Shown: positions 20,866-31,480 of the stretch, piece by piece
Layout of the letters: the number at the start of each line of letters is the position of its first letter
Numbering within the stretch: position 1 is the stretch's first letter
NCBI GenBank assembly: GCA_035578175.1
Contig: JAQMRL010000011.1
Location: 7,327,501-7,391,500 of the forward strand
DNA: 64,000 bases
Source of the DNA: Catonia carolina
Lineage: Eukaryota; Arthropoda; Insecta; Hemiptera; Achilidae
Reading direction: 5' to 3'
Position numbers and translations under genes: made by a program
Notes under the pieces: generated by a model
The model's database searches: none
Seen by the model: only the letters and a program-made list of their open reading frames with translations
What the model was told of the DNA's origin: nothing

Positions 20866-22027
20866 ATCTGGTGTGAAACACTCACAAATTTTCTCTTGCC
20901 AATGCAAATAATTTAAATAATATAACCCAACATTAGTAATAAAACATTAGAAATAAACAAAAAACTAACCTCAAAAAACATAACCTAATTATGATTATAT
21001 TTAATCATAAATGTAAGAAGCAAAATGAAAATCAACCTCAGTTTGGCTTAAAAATATGGAAAATCGCTCTTTCACGCTAAACTAGGCACTGTATAAAAAA
21101 ATGCTATTATTAAGAGTTGTAGATGTCTTAATTTCCTATAAATTTTATTATATACACTTTTGTCGTAAAATGCATTCTAAGGCCGAAATCTAAAAAAAAT
21201 TAATTTTTCACACGTTTTCGTGAGAAACAAAAACAGAAAATTGCTAATTACCGCTAAAATAAGCGTTATACAAAAAAATGTTTGAAATAAAAGTTGTAGA
21301 ATTTGAATAAAAGTCGAAAACAGCCTAACCGAGAATTTCAGCAAACATGGCGCCTACCCTACCTTTTTTTTTAATCCCTAATGTGTGTACGTTGCAATCT
21401 GTTCAATTCAGAACAATAAGCTACCCCATGACCCAATCAGATGAGGATGATATGTATGACATGTAAATGAGGTGTAGTCTTGTACAGACTCAGGTCGACC
21501 ATTCCTGAGAGAGTATGGTTAATTGAACCCCAACCATCAAAGTACATCGGTAACCACCGTCTAGCATTCGAATCCGTATAAAAGTAACTACCTTTAGTAG
21601 GATTTGAACCAGGAACCTTCGTCTCCAAAAATCAGCTGTTAAACAGATGATTACCCTATCTTGTAAAGCATAAAAAATTTAGTAAACCAGGCGATTTTAA
21701 AAAAAATCTTAGGACCAGTTTTTGAGAAAATCGCAAAAAAGTGAAAAATGACACGAATAAACTACAACTTCCGGTTGACCGATTTTGATGAAAATGTTCG
21801 TGTCGGGTCCGGTCGTGGTATGTAACTTAAGTTTCAAGTTCGTACGTTGTTCCATTCTTGAGATATTCTGTTCACACACACACACACAGACCAATCGCTA
21901 AAAACATTTTTTTTGGGTTCAGGGGGTCTGAAAACGTGTAGATCCGGTGAAAACTCGATTTCGAAAAATCGACATGAAAACAATACTTTCCTTCCTATAT
22001 ATTCATATAGGCAAGAGAAAGTAAAAA
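20866..22027 (-). mobile_element. R1 element in a MITE, carrying an S3 SINE
   Basis: Complete R1 on the minus strand: 3' end ATCTGGTGTGAAACACTCAC at the left, 5' end GGCAAGAGAAAGTAAAAA at the right. It landed in an A-run of the MITE; no unambiguous target duplication is seen, only A/T runs. The S3 SINE at 21364-21651 interrupts it with the duplication TACCCTACC / TACCCTATC from R1 itself. The plus-strand frame 21913-22125 and minus frames here are chance frames in repeat DNA. Confidence 0.85.
21364..21651 (-). mobile_element. S3 SINE inserted in R1, 9-bp TSD, 5' truncated
   Basis: Minus-strand S3: A-rich tail (plus-strand run of T at 21364), TGTGTACGTTGCAATCTGTTC, CATGACCCAATCAGATGAGG, AGGTCGACCATTCCTGAGAG, and the tRNA-like B box GGTTCAAATCCTA at about 21600-21612. 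It stops at CAGATGAT, before the A-box end. Flanking TACCCTACC (21355-21363) and TACCCTATC (21652-21660) are the target duplication, 8 of 9 matching. Confidence 0.85.
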
Positions 22028-22215
22028 TAGGAATGTTTTCTGAAATGGTTTTACAATCTGCATGTTGCTCCCCTCTGCGGGAGGCCATCAAGTTATTATA
22101 CAGACAGTACCTCATAATTTCTTAGCATTGAATGTGTTAACGACCAAAGTTTATGAAAATTAACAACGATTTTTATTTCAAGAATTTTTTCTCTAAAGCG
22201 TCAATTAGTGTTTAG

Positions 22216-22250
22216 TATTTTTACTTTCTCTTCCCTATATGAGTCCCTAT
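22216..22250 (+). mobile_element. R1 5'-end stub
   Basis: ATTTTTACTTTCTCTTCCCTATATGAGTCCC matches only the first 30 or so bases of R1 and then meets the fold-back element. Confidence 0.5.
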
Positions 22251-22254
22251 ATAT

Positions 22255-23276
22255 CCATATTTGGATCCTCTTCTTACTTCTTACGTGTCGATTAATTCTT
22301 TTGTTTAATTTTAATTGGAAATTTTACAGATTTTAATCATTTTTCTTCTTCTTATTTCAATCTTCAGTTTAATTTTGTCCTCCTGGAAATTTTACAGAGT
22401 TAAATAGATGCTTACAATTTTTGTTGTCTATCTTCTTGTACTAAATCTTCTTGGCATTGGATGGCATGTTGATGGTCGATGGCCGGATGAAAATCTATTG
22501 CTGGACTAGGTTTAACCAATCCAATCCCTATACATAAAGATAACCCTTCAAACCACTTCTATATGTACAGTGTTAACCCCAAACCAAGGAAACCCCAAAC
22601 TAGAGAATGATGTCATCCTCGTAACAAGATTATATGTAAGAATTAAATATCCGAGGATTTTTTTTTTGTTTTTTTCCATTCTTTATCTAATAATTACACG
22701 CCAATTCTTTAAAAGTGTAACGTCTAATTAAATTTAAATAACAATAGGGTTTTAAAATAAGTGGTTTCTAAGGTAACAAAAAATATTTCATTTAAATTTT
22801 GTATATCGATAGATGAACACGAATGTTAAATTTTATCACAATCTTTTGTAAATTTATGAAATTTTGCAATTTATTAAAAAATTCCTCGGATATTTAATTC
22901 TTAAATATAATCTTGTTACAAGGATGATATCATTCTCTAGCCTGGTTTGGGGTTAACACTGTACATATAGAAGTAGGTTGAAGGGTTATCTTTATGTATA
23001 GGGATTGGACTGGTTAAACCTAGTCCAGCAATAGATTTTCATCCGGCCATCAACCATCAACCTGCCATCCAATGCCAAGAAGATTTAGTACAAGAAGATA
23101 AACGACGAAAATTGTAAGCATCTATTTAACTCTGTAAAATTTCCAGGAGGACAAAATTAAACTGAAGATTGAAATAAGAAGAAGAAAGAAATGATTAAAA
23201 TCTGTAAAATTTCCAATTAAAATTAAACAGAAGAATTAATCGACACGTAAGAAGTAAGAAGAGAATCCAAATATGG
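22255..23276. mobile_element. 1-kb fold-back element with ~400-bp inverted arms
   Basis: The left arm 22255-22658 and right arm 22882-23276 are inverted copies with high similarity over nearly all their length. Landmark pairs: CCATATTTGGAT/ATCCAAATATGG; CTTCTTACGTGTCGATTAAT/ATTAATCGACACGTAAGAAG; GGAAATTTTACAGA; GGATGGCATGTTGATGG/CCATCAACCTGCCATCC; TGTATAGGGATTGGA. The spacer 22659-22881 is AT-rich and non-coding. No transposase and no clear target duplication. I call it a long-TIR or fold-back DNA element; a head-to-head duplication is the alternative. Confidence 0.85.
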
Positions 23277-23584
23277 AGTTGGACATGGCATTGGAGAGAA
23301 GAGTGCGAGGTCATGAGAGAAGAGGGATGGAAATATGGTACTAGGGTTGACAATTCGATCCAGTGGTCTTATTCCAGGAGGGGAATGATGTTACCTTCTG
23401 GCAAGATTCTAACACCAAAAACATTAGCTATTATAAATTAGATGATATATTAAAACATAGGAAATATAAATATATTTAAATACATATTTAACCTCAGGAT
23501 ATAAAAAAGGGGTGTTTTCAATTAGTGTTTTTTTTGTTTGAAAGGTGACATGATCAAGAGTGTTCTTAGCTACGTTCAATAAAT
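23277..23584. other. Unrecognised flank of the fold-back element
   Basis: GGCATTGGAGAGAAGAGTGCGAGG and following purine-rich text are less AT-rich than usual. No frame or repeat match found. Confidence 0.3.
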
Positions 23585-23585
23585 A

Positions 23586-23712
23586 AAATCAGGTGTGAAA
23601 CACTCACACAACTTTCTCTAGCCAATGAAAATAATGAACAATGTAACCTAACATTATTAATAAAACATTAGAAATAAATTAAAAAATTAACCTCAAAAAA
23701 CATAACCTACTA
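23586..23712 (-). mobile_element. R1 3'-end fragment
   Basis: AATCAGGTGTGAAACACTCACACAAC...CCTCAAAAAACATAACCTA is the last 125 bases of R1, including the terminal hairpin GTGTGA-GTGTT-TCACAC in its best preserved form. Confidence 0.75.
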
Positions 23713-23953
23713 CCGGTTTCATAATCATAAACCTCCGAGTTTAAATTCTTGCATCTCCAAAACTATGAATCTGATTTCAACATATTTAACAACAAAATTT
23801 ACCTCATTTTATTCTGCGTTGACCCATGATAGTCCTATATTTTTAATATTGTTTACAAATTGCCATATCGAGGTCGGAAGACAAAAAGACCCGGTACGTT
23901 AGCTACCGCAACAAATTTCATTCGTTTAGAGGCGTGTAACTCGAAAACTATTT

Positions 23954-24211
23954 TTTTCCAAATCCCTAATGTGTGTACGTTGCAATCTGTTCAATTCAGA
24001 ACAATAAGCATCCCTATGACCCAATGAGATGAAGATGATATGTATATGTATGACGTGTAAATGAGGTGGAGTCTTGTACAAACTCAGGCCCTATATATCC
24101 ATATTTCTACCTTTACTAGGATTTGAACCAGGAACCTTCGTCTCCGAAAATCAGCTGGTAAACAGATGATTTTGGCGACTATTTTACCTCTAGACCAACC
24201 CGGTGGGTGAT
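23954..24211 (-). mobile_element. S3 SINE with internal deletion, 8-bp TSD
   Basis: Tail CCAAATCCCTAATGTGTGTACG at left and tRNA-like head GACCAACCCGGTGGG at right, so the head is nearly complete. AACTATTT flanks it on both sides (23946-23953 and 24212-24219). About 100 bases of the body are replaced by CCCTATATATCCATATT (24090-24106), a string that also occurs at 22244-22260. Confidence 0.75.
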
Positions 24212-24270
24212 AACTATTTGTCCGAAATGTTTGAAATTTTAACACGACATAGACAATTGTCCGAACATAC

Positions 24271-24618
24271 TAAGATTTTGGCCTTAGTATGCATTTTATG
24301 ATAAAGGTGTTTATAATCAAATTTATAGGGAATTAAAAAACTACAACTTTTCTTTAGAGCAATTTTTCTCTACAGAGCCTAGTTAAGCGTGAAAGAATGA
24401 TTTTCTGTATTATTAAGCCAAACTGAGGTTTTCTTTCATTTTGCATCATTCACTCATAATTAAAATAAAGTTACGTTTATTGAAGTTAGTTTTTTGTTTC
24501 TTTCTAATGTTTCATTACTAATGTTAGAGGATGGGGTGGTGGTGTGGTGAGGTGAGGTGAGGTGAGGTAATTATTTGCATTGCCAAGAGAAAGTCGTGTG
24601 AGTGTTTCACACCAGATT
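24271..24618 (+). mobile_element. R1 3' half
   Basis: Starts AAGATTTTGGCCTTAGTATGC and runs to GTGTGAGTGTTTCACACC and AGATT. The near-terminal CATTGCCAAGAGAAAGT is preceded by a local (GAGGT)n expansion (about 24549-24574). Lies head-to-tail with the next R1 at 24690. Confidence 0.75.
24549..24574 (+). repeat. (GAGGT)n microsatellite within R1
   Basis: GGTGAGGTGAGGTGAGGTGAGG, a five-base repeat unit found in no other R1 copy here. Confidence 0.8.
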
Positions 24619-24689
24619 ATTAAGTTATACAGAGGTTGATTTTCATTATTTACATTGGAAAGATATAGTTATGTGAGTGTTTCATAATA

Positions 24690-25590
24690 TTTTTACTTTT
24701 TTTTGCCTATATGAATATATAGGAAGGAAATTATTGTTTTCTTGTCGATTTTTCGAAAACTTGTTTTCACCGGATCTACACGTTTTCAGACCCCTGAACC
24801 CAAAAAACATGTTTTTAGCGATTGGTCTGTGTGTGTGTGTGCGCGCGCGCGCGCGTGCTTGAGTGCGTGCGTGCGTGTGTGAACAGAATATCTCAAGAAC
24901 AAAACATCGTACGAACTTGAAACTTAAGTTACATACTACTACCGGACTCGACACGAACATTTTCATCAAAATCGGTCAACCAGAAGTAGTAGTTTATTCG
25001 TGTAATTTTTCACTTTTTTTCGATTTTCTCAAAAACTTGTCCCACGATTTTTTTTTAAAATCACCTGGTTTACTAAATTTTTTATGCTCTACAAGATAGG
25101 GTAGGCGCCATGTTTGCTGAATTTCTCGGTGAGGCGTTTTTCACGTAAAGAAATTGTTCTTTTAAGATTGAGGCGTTAATATGCATTTTAGCGCAAAAAT
25201 GTGTATAATTAAAGTTGTAGAAAATTTAAAAATCTACAACTTTTATTTGAAACATTTTTTTGTATAACTGCTTAGTTTAGCGGTAATTATCAATTTTCTG
25301 TTTTTTCCTCACGAAAACGTGTAAAAAATCTATTATTTTAAGATTTTGGCCTTGGTATGCGTTTTACGACAAAAGTGTATATAATTAAATTTATAGGAAA
25401 TTAAAAGATCTACAACTTTTCTTTAGAGCAGTTTTTTGTACAGAGTCTAGTTTAGCGTGAAAGAGCGATTTTCCGTATTTTTAAGCCAAACTGAGATCGA
25501 TTTTCATTTTGCGTCTTTCACTCATGATTAAAATTAGGTTATGTTTATTGAGGTTGGTTTTTTCTTTATTTCTAATTTTTTTTCTAATAC
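24690..25590 (+). mobile_element. R1 element, lacks the 3' hairpin
   Basis: Starts TTTTTACTTTTTTTTGCC and proceeds through all R1 landmarks to GAGGTTGGTTTTTTC, but the last 60 bases (GGCAAGAGAAAGT hairpin CACCAGATT) are missing. The GT/GC microsatellite is expanded at 24826-24877. Opposed reading frames in 24677-25099 are translations of the repeat, not genes. Confidence 0.8.
24826..24877 (+). repeat. (GT)n(GC)n microsatellite inside R1
   Basis: GTCTGTGTGTGTGTGTGCGC followed by further GC and GCGT units. It stands at the same R1 position as the shorter GT runs in other copies. Confidence 0.9.
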
Positions 25591-27488
25591 GTTCTAAATA
25601 TTTTTTTCTTTACAATTTTCAAAGTATTGATCTAAGTATACTTTTTGATAGCACGTGACAAATAAAGATTTTTTATTTTATTTGTCCCAAAGACTTTATA
25701 TTAACTTTTTTCTTACTGACATTCATTCTGATTCTTTTAAAAATATTCTGTCATATTGTGGTTCACGTATTCTACATTTCTTATGTAGGGGAAACGGAAT
25801 GTTATTTCCAGAATGTAGGACTTTTCCCCATTACTTTTGAATACATCTAACAGTATCCATATATCGGTAGGCATGTTTTATTGCCGGTAAATCTAAAATA
25901 AGACACGTGTTTTAGTACGCAGCCACAAGCATTTACGTTTTATGTCAGAAAATTTATTTCTGTTCAGCTGTTCAAATGTTTTGTCCGTGTATTTTTCCCT
26001 TTAAAAATGATTCCTTATTATACATCTATTTTTGTTTAAGTGTGTCGTATTGAAGTTTCGAAATACTAAATAAGTGGATTTTAGAATGTGTCTACTATTC
26101 TAAAATGTATTCTTAGTATATTTTCTGTAAAAAATAATTTCGTTGTGCCTAAAACTTTAGGATTAGATTTAAATTAGGTTTCTCGTTTCTTTTTTAATTG
26201 TTTTTAAGTCACGGCAACAACAAAGGTTATTAGCGACTACAAAAATTATTAATTATAGGACAACATTTTTCAAAATAAAACATAAAAAACAGATTATTAT
26301 ATAAAGCAAATACTTTATACGTAGTACTATTTTTGTTATAGAAATTTTGAACAATAGCATCTGTGTATTTCAACAGTTATGGCTGCCAGTTTGTCATAAT
26401 GCAAAGCTGATTGCCCTACCAGTATGTCGTAACTATTCTAAGCGACTCTTACTGACTACAATGAATTTTAGGGCAAACGTGCATATCACAAAGTTAAGAG
26501 AATTTAACGTGCTTCAACTTTTATATTTAATCAAATATTTTTCGTAGGATGTCGCGTGGTTTGTAATATAGGAAAAAAACCACATCAAAATCGGTTTGTT
26601 GTCAGAATTACAATCTTACGGTAAATTTAGGACAAAAATATAGTTACATAATAAAAGTTTTAAATAAATCAACATTTTTACAAGTTGAGTATGAAATTTT
26701 TTAGTTATACCAACTTAGATTAGCGATAAATCGGTGATTCATGTAAACACCGCATTAAAATTGGTCCATTCCTATTATGTATTTCTTTGTATTGTTTACT
26801 TGATAAAATTATAACTATTGTAAATACGATTTTAAGATCAGCTAGAATGTTACTGCGGTATGTCTGTGAATTTATTTTGCTTAACAATCTTTACGTTATC
26901 CTTTTAGTCACCGTTGAATGATGATTGCCAAATTATGCAGAAATTTAATAAAGTTTCAACACTGTCCATTTAGACATAAAAAGCGAAATTGTTTCTACGG
27001 AAATATCTCGAAAACAAATAAAGAAGATAACAGGAAGGATGTCAGTCAAGGTTAATTAAGTTGACCATAAAATAAGAAACGAGAAGAAAGAGCTGAAAAG
27101 GGAAATGAATAACTCACTTAATGAGCAAAGTTTTGTGAAAAGGATGTGAGATCATTTTACGTACGTCTGTCTGTCTACTTCAAATAACCTTCGTCTGGTC
27201 CATTCGGTTTAAAACTAATTTGTACTCTTAAGTACATAGTAGTAATAAATGTGTCGCTAAATCGCACTAACTTTTTCGTTAATCGACAACAGTACAACAT
27301 TTTTCTCACTTAAGAATTATTTTACGATTTTATGTTCTGTAAAGTAGTTTAGAAACTAAAAAGAGTGGGATTCGTAGTGTCTTCCATTAAAACCTGTGAA
27401 TCCGAGCTATCACTGACCGTTTAGCACATACATAAGTTGACCGCCGAACAGCCAAATTGGCCTAAGAAAGAACTTGTGTATGGTTACT
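25591..27488. other. AT-rich spacer, about 1.9 kb
   Basis: No element assigned. 26570-26600 has AAACCACATCAAAATCGG, a phrase also near 11033 and typical of the R1/R4 type of repeat, so an eroded repeat may span 26260-26770. Confidence 0.35.
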
Positions 27489-27700
27489 CATCATCATCAT
27501 CTGTCAAGTATAGGCTCAATGGGATGTTCCGGCTTCTTTCTTTTTTTAGTTCTTCCCAAGCCTCACTTCCCTCTAGGTTTATATTTCCATGCTCGTAGAG
27601 GAAGTCTGTGTGCTGGCAGTCATGCGAAGTAAATGGTTGGACCAGTTTCGCTTATATATTCGTAACGTTGGCATGTATGGTTAGTTTTTGCCTAATTGGA
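27489..27700 (-). pseudogene. LINE-A C-terminal tail relic
   Basis: Minus strand: LPAHRLPLRAWKYKPRGK, a stop, then GLGRTKKRKKPEH and PIEPIL. It matches the 2880-3000 relic residue by residue in the basic tail (MPAHRLSLRAWKF, GLGRPKK). Only this tail remains. Confidence 0.65.
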
Positions 27701-27774
27701 AATACCGAACGTTGAGACTTAAATGTACAATATTTTAAATCTATTGTCTAAGGTGTGTCTTCAAAATCTTTTTA

Positions 27775-28855
27775 ATACATAATGTGTGTACGTTGCAATC
27801 TGTTCAGTTCAAACAAGATAACCCCTATGACTCAATGAGATAAGAATGATGTGTATGACGTGTAATTAAGATGTAATCTTTGTAGATTCAGGCCGACCAT
27901 TCCTTTTTTGCGTCCAGGAGACTCCAGGAGGAGTATAGGGCACGTCAGTTATAACACCTGAAATACATATAAGAATCACACAATGTATCACTACTTTCAA
28001 GAAAGAAATGCTTGTACGCTATAAAAAGTTTCACCGATCAAGTAATTTTTCTGTATTTTTTTAAATAAATGCAAATTATCACATTTTAAAAATTGGGGTA
28101 ATTTATTCATGAATTTTCTCCCTGCATAAGTAGGTTTTTGTTCAAACAATTTTGTGGAGTGATTATCCACATAATGATCATTTCTGTTTCTCCTGTTATG
28201 TTTGTGAACATTGAAATTCTGCATAAAATTATTTTGATATCTCAAAAATGTAAAAAGAGGGAACTGTAAGCAATTAAAGCTCCTTAAATAGTGGCCTGCA
28301 TGTGGTTAGCTGGTTAGCTCCCACCATACACCTAATACCTTTCTTTTGAATTTTTAAAACCCTAGAATTACCCCTCACTAAGATATCATAATAGATATGA
28401 GACAGAATGAGGCCATGATAAGCTACCATTAGTAATTTTTTATCATTTAATCTGGCAATTTGTTTTAGTGTAAATACCCCAGATGAAATTTGACTACAAA
28501 CTTGATTGGTATAGATACCAAGTCTTATATCAAGATCTATATCTATGTAGAGATACTCCTAGGAACTTCACTGTTTCTGCATGCTCTAAACTATTATGAA
28601 TAAATACATCCACTTCTCTACTTTCTTTAACGTTATGTTTATTTTTGAACTGCAAATACTGACATTTTTTTCCATTAACTGTTAGTAACATTCTACCTGT
28701 TAGGATTCAAGAACCTGAGAGTGTATGGTTAATTGAACCTCAACCATCAAAGTACACCGGTAACCACTATCTACTATTCATATCCTTACAAACGTAACTA
28801 CCTTTACTAGGATTTGAACCAGGAACTTATTCTCGGCGACCACTTTACCTCAAAA
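27775..28855 (-). mobile_element. S3 SINE split by a LINE fragment
   Basis: The S3 tail part lies at 27775-27906 (TGTGTACGTTGCAATCTG ... CAGGCCGACCATTCCT) and its head part at 28706-28855 (ACCTGAGAGTGTATGGTTAA ... GATTTGAACCAGGAAC). Consensus S3 reads GACCATTCCTGAGAGAGTATGG across the break. The intervening 0.8 kb is a minus-strand LINE fragment. Confidence 0.75.
27907..28705 (-). pseudogene. Jockey/CR1-like LINE 3' fragment inside an S3 SINE
   Basis: On the minus strand the C-terminal third of a non-LTR reverse transcriptase is well kept. The region from about 28650 reads HNSLEHAETVKFLGVSLHR (FLGV is the thumb landmark). Further on it reads GVFTLKQIARLNDKKLLMVA, YHGLILSHIYYDILVRGNSR, VLKIQKKGIRCMVGANQLTT and CRPLFKEL. 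The last block (27997-28245) holds HKHNRRNRNDHYV and YAGRKFMNKLP. This order (FLG; A-Y-x-x-x-x-S-x-x-x-Y-x-I; QK-x-x-R; PLF; HNTRN; G-x-K-x-x-NKLP) is that of Jockey/CR1-type elements. One or two frame changes are present; catalytic aspartates lie upstream and are missing. A T-run at the left is its tail. Confidence 0.85.
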
Positions 28856-29674
28856 TTTAGCTTATTATTTTAAAACTGTAATTGTTTTTATAATTTTAAA
28901 GGTCCGTCCGCTGGGAATAACCTTTCATGTAATTTTTTTTAAAATAAATCTATTTATAGTTCTTTAAAACAGATTCCCTCAACGAAATAGAAAAAATTTC
29001 TAATGAACTTTTCAATTATTTTTAACAATTGAAGGTTTTTATAATTTCTTTTGTTTTTTGATTGATGAATTGTTTCTTTCTCTTTTTATCACATCATGTA
29101 TTATGTCTTTTTTATATTAAAGTACTTTCCATCCCTTACGTTAGTAGAATATTACATTTTTCATTGTTAAAAATTATGAATGATTGTTTTTTAATGTTAG
29201 ATGATCACTTCAATAAGTGTTACAAAGGAAATAACCACTTTTAAAACAGGAGACAAGAGTTTTTATTGTTTGAAACGATATAATCTTAAGAATTTTTTTA
29301 TTATTCATTCATACAATATTATTTTCTTTACTAATTTATAATAATTTCCTGTTTTTCCTATTTTTAAGGTTAACTTTATTATTGAATAAATAGCTTGGAC
29401 AATTTTTTCGTATATTGTATTTGTGCCTTTATGAATTTTGGACAACTCAAGGTTTTAACCGTCACTTTTTCTTTGATGTGTTTGTTATTGATGTCAAACA
29501 ATAGGTTTAAGATAGTAACTGTTATTGAAATAATTACTTTTGCTTCGATTATATAACAATACTATTTACTATCCATTAGTGATTTTGCATTTTTTACATT
29601 TAATGTCCTTGAACCTTAAAAATATTTCAATGTGGTGTTCCACTAGGGTTTCATTTGGAGTGGAGTATTAATTA
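28856..29674. other. AT-rich spacer
   Basis: No feature recognised; frames are T-rich and without motifs. Confidence 0.4.
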
Positions 29675-29676
29675 TA

Positions 29677-29881
29677 CCGGGTGATTCTAAATTGTACGGA
29701 AATCTGTAGGGAGATTATTCTATTTCGTCAAGATTCATTTCAATGAATCTTGACGAAATTTTTCGCTAGGCATAACTCGCTAACGAAGCATTTCCGGGCC
29801 TATGTTTACTTGAACTTTTTTCTTATTTTTTTGCTATAGAATTATTTCTCTACAGATGCCATGCAATTTAGAATCACCTGG
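29677..29881. mobile_element. 205-bp TA-flanked MITE
   Basis: CCGGGTGATTCTAAATTG at the left faces CAATTTAGAATCACCTGG at the right, one mismatch in 18. TA stands outside both ends (29675-29676 and 29882-29883), the Tc1/mariner-type duplication. The interior holds a 17-bp perfect hairpin, ATTTCGTCAAGATTCAT (29722-29738) against 29743-29759, loop TTCA. Non-coding. Confidence 0.9.
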
Positions 29882-29960
29882 TATAATGAAAATTGGATGA
29901 CAAACCAAATCATAAATAGTAAATTTTTAAAAAATTAATAAATAAATGATTTCATTTAAA

Positions 29961-30070
29961 CCAGGCGTGCACAACCTTTTTGTAACTGTGGGCTAATTAA
30001 TTAGTACTGATTTTTCGAGCCGCCCTGCAGGAATAAAATTTCTTGAGTTCAACAATCGACGTCCGTCTTG
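29961..30070 (+). mobile_element. hAT-like left end, solitary
   Basis: CCAGGCGTGCACAACCTTTTTG matches the CAGGxxTGCACAACC-type terminus common in hAT elements, followed by GAGCCGCCCTGCAGG. No matching right end was found nearby. Confidence 0.45.
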
Positions 30071-30124
30071 TTTTTTATGGTTTTTAAATTTATAATTCAA
30101 CTGCTTTATAATATGGTCAACGAC

Positions 30125-30221
30125 AAAAGTATATATTGTTTACTCATGATTAATAATAGGTTATATTGGGCATTACATTGGCAAGATAAAGTCGTGTAAG
30201 TGTTTCACACCATTTTTTTGT
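30125..30221 (+). mobile_element. R1 3'-end fragment
   Basis: TTTACTCATGATTAATAATAGG to GGCAAGATAAAGTCGTGTAAGTGTTTCACACC. The R2 copy's target duplication begins right after it. Confidence 0.7.
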
Positions 30222-30232
30222 ATTAAATATTT

Positions 30233-30621
30233 GTGTTGTTTAGATCGTCAGCCGAGAGGCCGGTTTGAAACTGTTTTACTACGTAAAACGAGGGTGAGGT
30301 GGTTTATCATTGCCTTCCTCATTGAATGGAAAAGTACGCTTATCAGCATGCTGGGCCCTCTGAAAAGCACAAATATTTTCCACTCTGTAAATGATATCTT
30401 CACTTCGTTTACCACAGGGCTTGGCTCTATAATAAAATTCTTTACTTTCAGAGGAGATAAGTCTGATAAGTGTCTTTTACACCTCTACCCTTTCTGTTCT
30501 TAAATGATTCAGTCATTTAATTGGCTGACCATGTGATAATAAACAGAACTATTTATTTTAGCCCTGCAATGAACAGATTGAGTGTAAATAATTAGACACT
30601 CCATCTGTCTGTTAATGGTTT
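30233..30621 (-). mobile_element. R2 retroposon, 11-bp TSD
   Basis: Exact ATTAAATATTT on both sides (30222-30232, 30622-30632). Plus-strand start GTGTTGTTTAGATCGTCAGC; the usual TGTTATGGGC end reads TGTTAATGG here. All central landmarks are present. The 90-codon frame at 30231-30503 is the R2 sequence read through and is not conserved in other copies. Confidence 0.8.
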
Positions 30622-30632
30622 ATTAAATATTT

Positions 30633-31299
30633 ATTATTTTATAATACACTTTTCTTAATCTATTGTAATTTAGTAGATCGAATTAATTTTATTAATCTGA
30701 AATTTAAATGCAGTGCCTGTTTATGTCATGTAAAGATAAAGTTTCAACATATTTTAACTGTTTAACTTGAAGGCACCCGCATATTACTTTGAAAGTTTAT
30801 TTTTTTAGGCATTCTGCCATGAAAATACATAGTCATGTTACATAATCAAAGTAAGTTTTATGTGTATTATAGTAACGTATCCGAAAATTATCTACGTATC
30901 AACGTCATATAAATTTTTTGTCGACTTCCTTTGCAATATTTTTTATGAAAAATTATCAATTAAAATTTATATAATTTCCTAAAAACCCATGACAAATAAG
31001 AAAAATCCGAAATAATTCCCTAACAATTTCCGCTGTGACAAATAAATATAAAATTAAACAGGATATTGGAATATTCATACTCCTAATGTATTATGTTTTA
31101 GTTAGTTCACTTCACTTTAAATTATAGGCCTAGTACTTCCTTTCTTATAACTTCCTGTTTCCTTTGATTTCCTCTCCATACACCCTCACGTATATCTCTC
31201 ACACCCCCCAACTCATATCCTTTCTAAAAGTGGTTGGGATTCGCAAGGTAAGAAATCGTTTATTTTTCTTAATATCTGAATAGCTGACTTTACAAAATA
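30633..31299. other. AT-rich spacer
   Basis: Nothing recognised apart from a short C-rich run near 31170-31210. Confidence 0.4.
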
Positions 31300-31395
31300 T
31301 TTATCTACGATGCGTCATACGTCCCGGTTTCGATTCCTGGTCAGATGTGGTGTTTCTTCATCCCTCATTTTCATTTGTCTGCTACGACATTTTAT
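31300..31395 (+). mobile_element. S2 SINE fragment
   Basis: CCCGGTTTCGATTCCTGGTCAGATG corresponds to the S2 B-box region, then TTCATCCCTCATTTTCAT, the S2 tail. The A-box half is missing. Confidence 0.5.
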
Positions 31396-31480
31396 CTTAT
31401 TCATTGTCCAAAACAGTCAAACGATCAAAGAAATGTAACGATACGACTTTCACGATGTATAAAATTGCTAAAATATTAAT

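Larger units (their letters stand above)
20660..22107. mobile_element. Half of a TA-type MITE, interrupted by R1
   Basis: 20660-20865 (GTTGTTGAACAATGACGATG ... CCGACAAGTTTCAGTTACTT) and 22031-22107 (GAATGTTTTCTGAAATGGTT ... GGAGGCCATCAAG ... CAGACAG, then TA) together equal one half of the 610-bp element at 43016. The two pieces are separated by the minus-strand R1 at 20866-22027. The outer end CAGACAG followed by TA agrees with the intact copy. Confidence 0.75.

Noticed and set aside
24549..24574. Repeats as a possible CRISPR or satellite array
   Set aside because: Five-base tandem units without spacers inside an R1 copy; a simple microsatellite in a eukaryotic genome.
24677..25099. Opposed open frames around the GT/GC repeat
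   Set aside because: The same frames recur, broken differently, in each R1 copy (21709-22125, 51198-51681, 57381-57627). They are read-through of a non-coding repeat.
30231..30503. 90-codon open frame
   Set aside because: It is R2 sequence. Other R2 copies have stops and shifts in this frame (for example 5077 and 31481).
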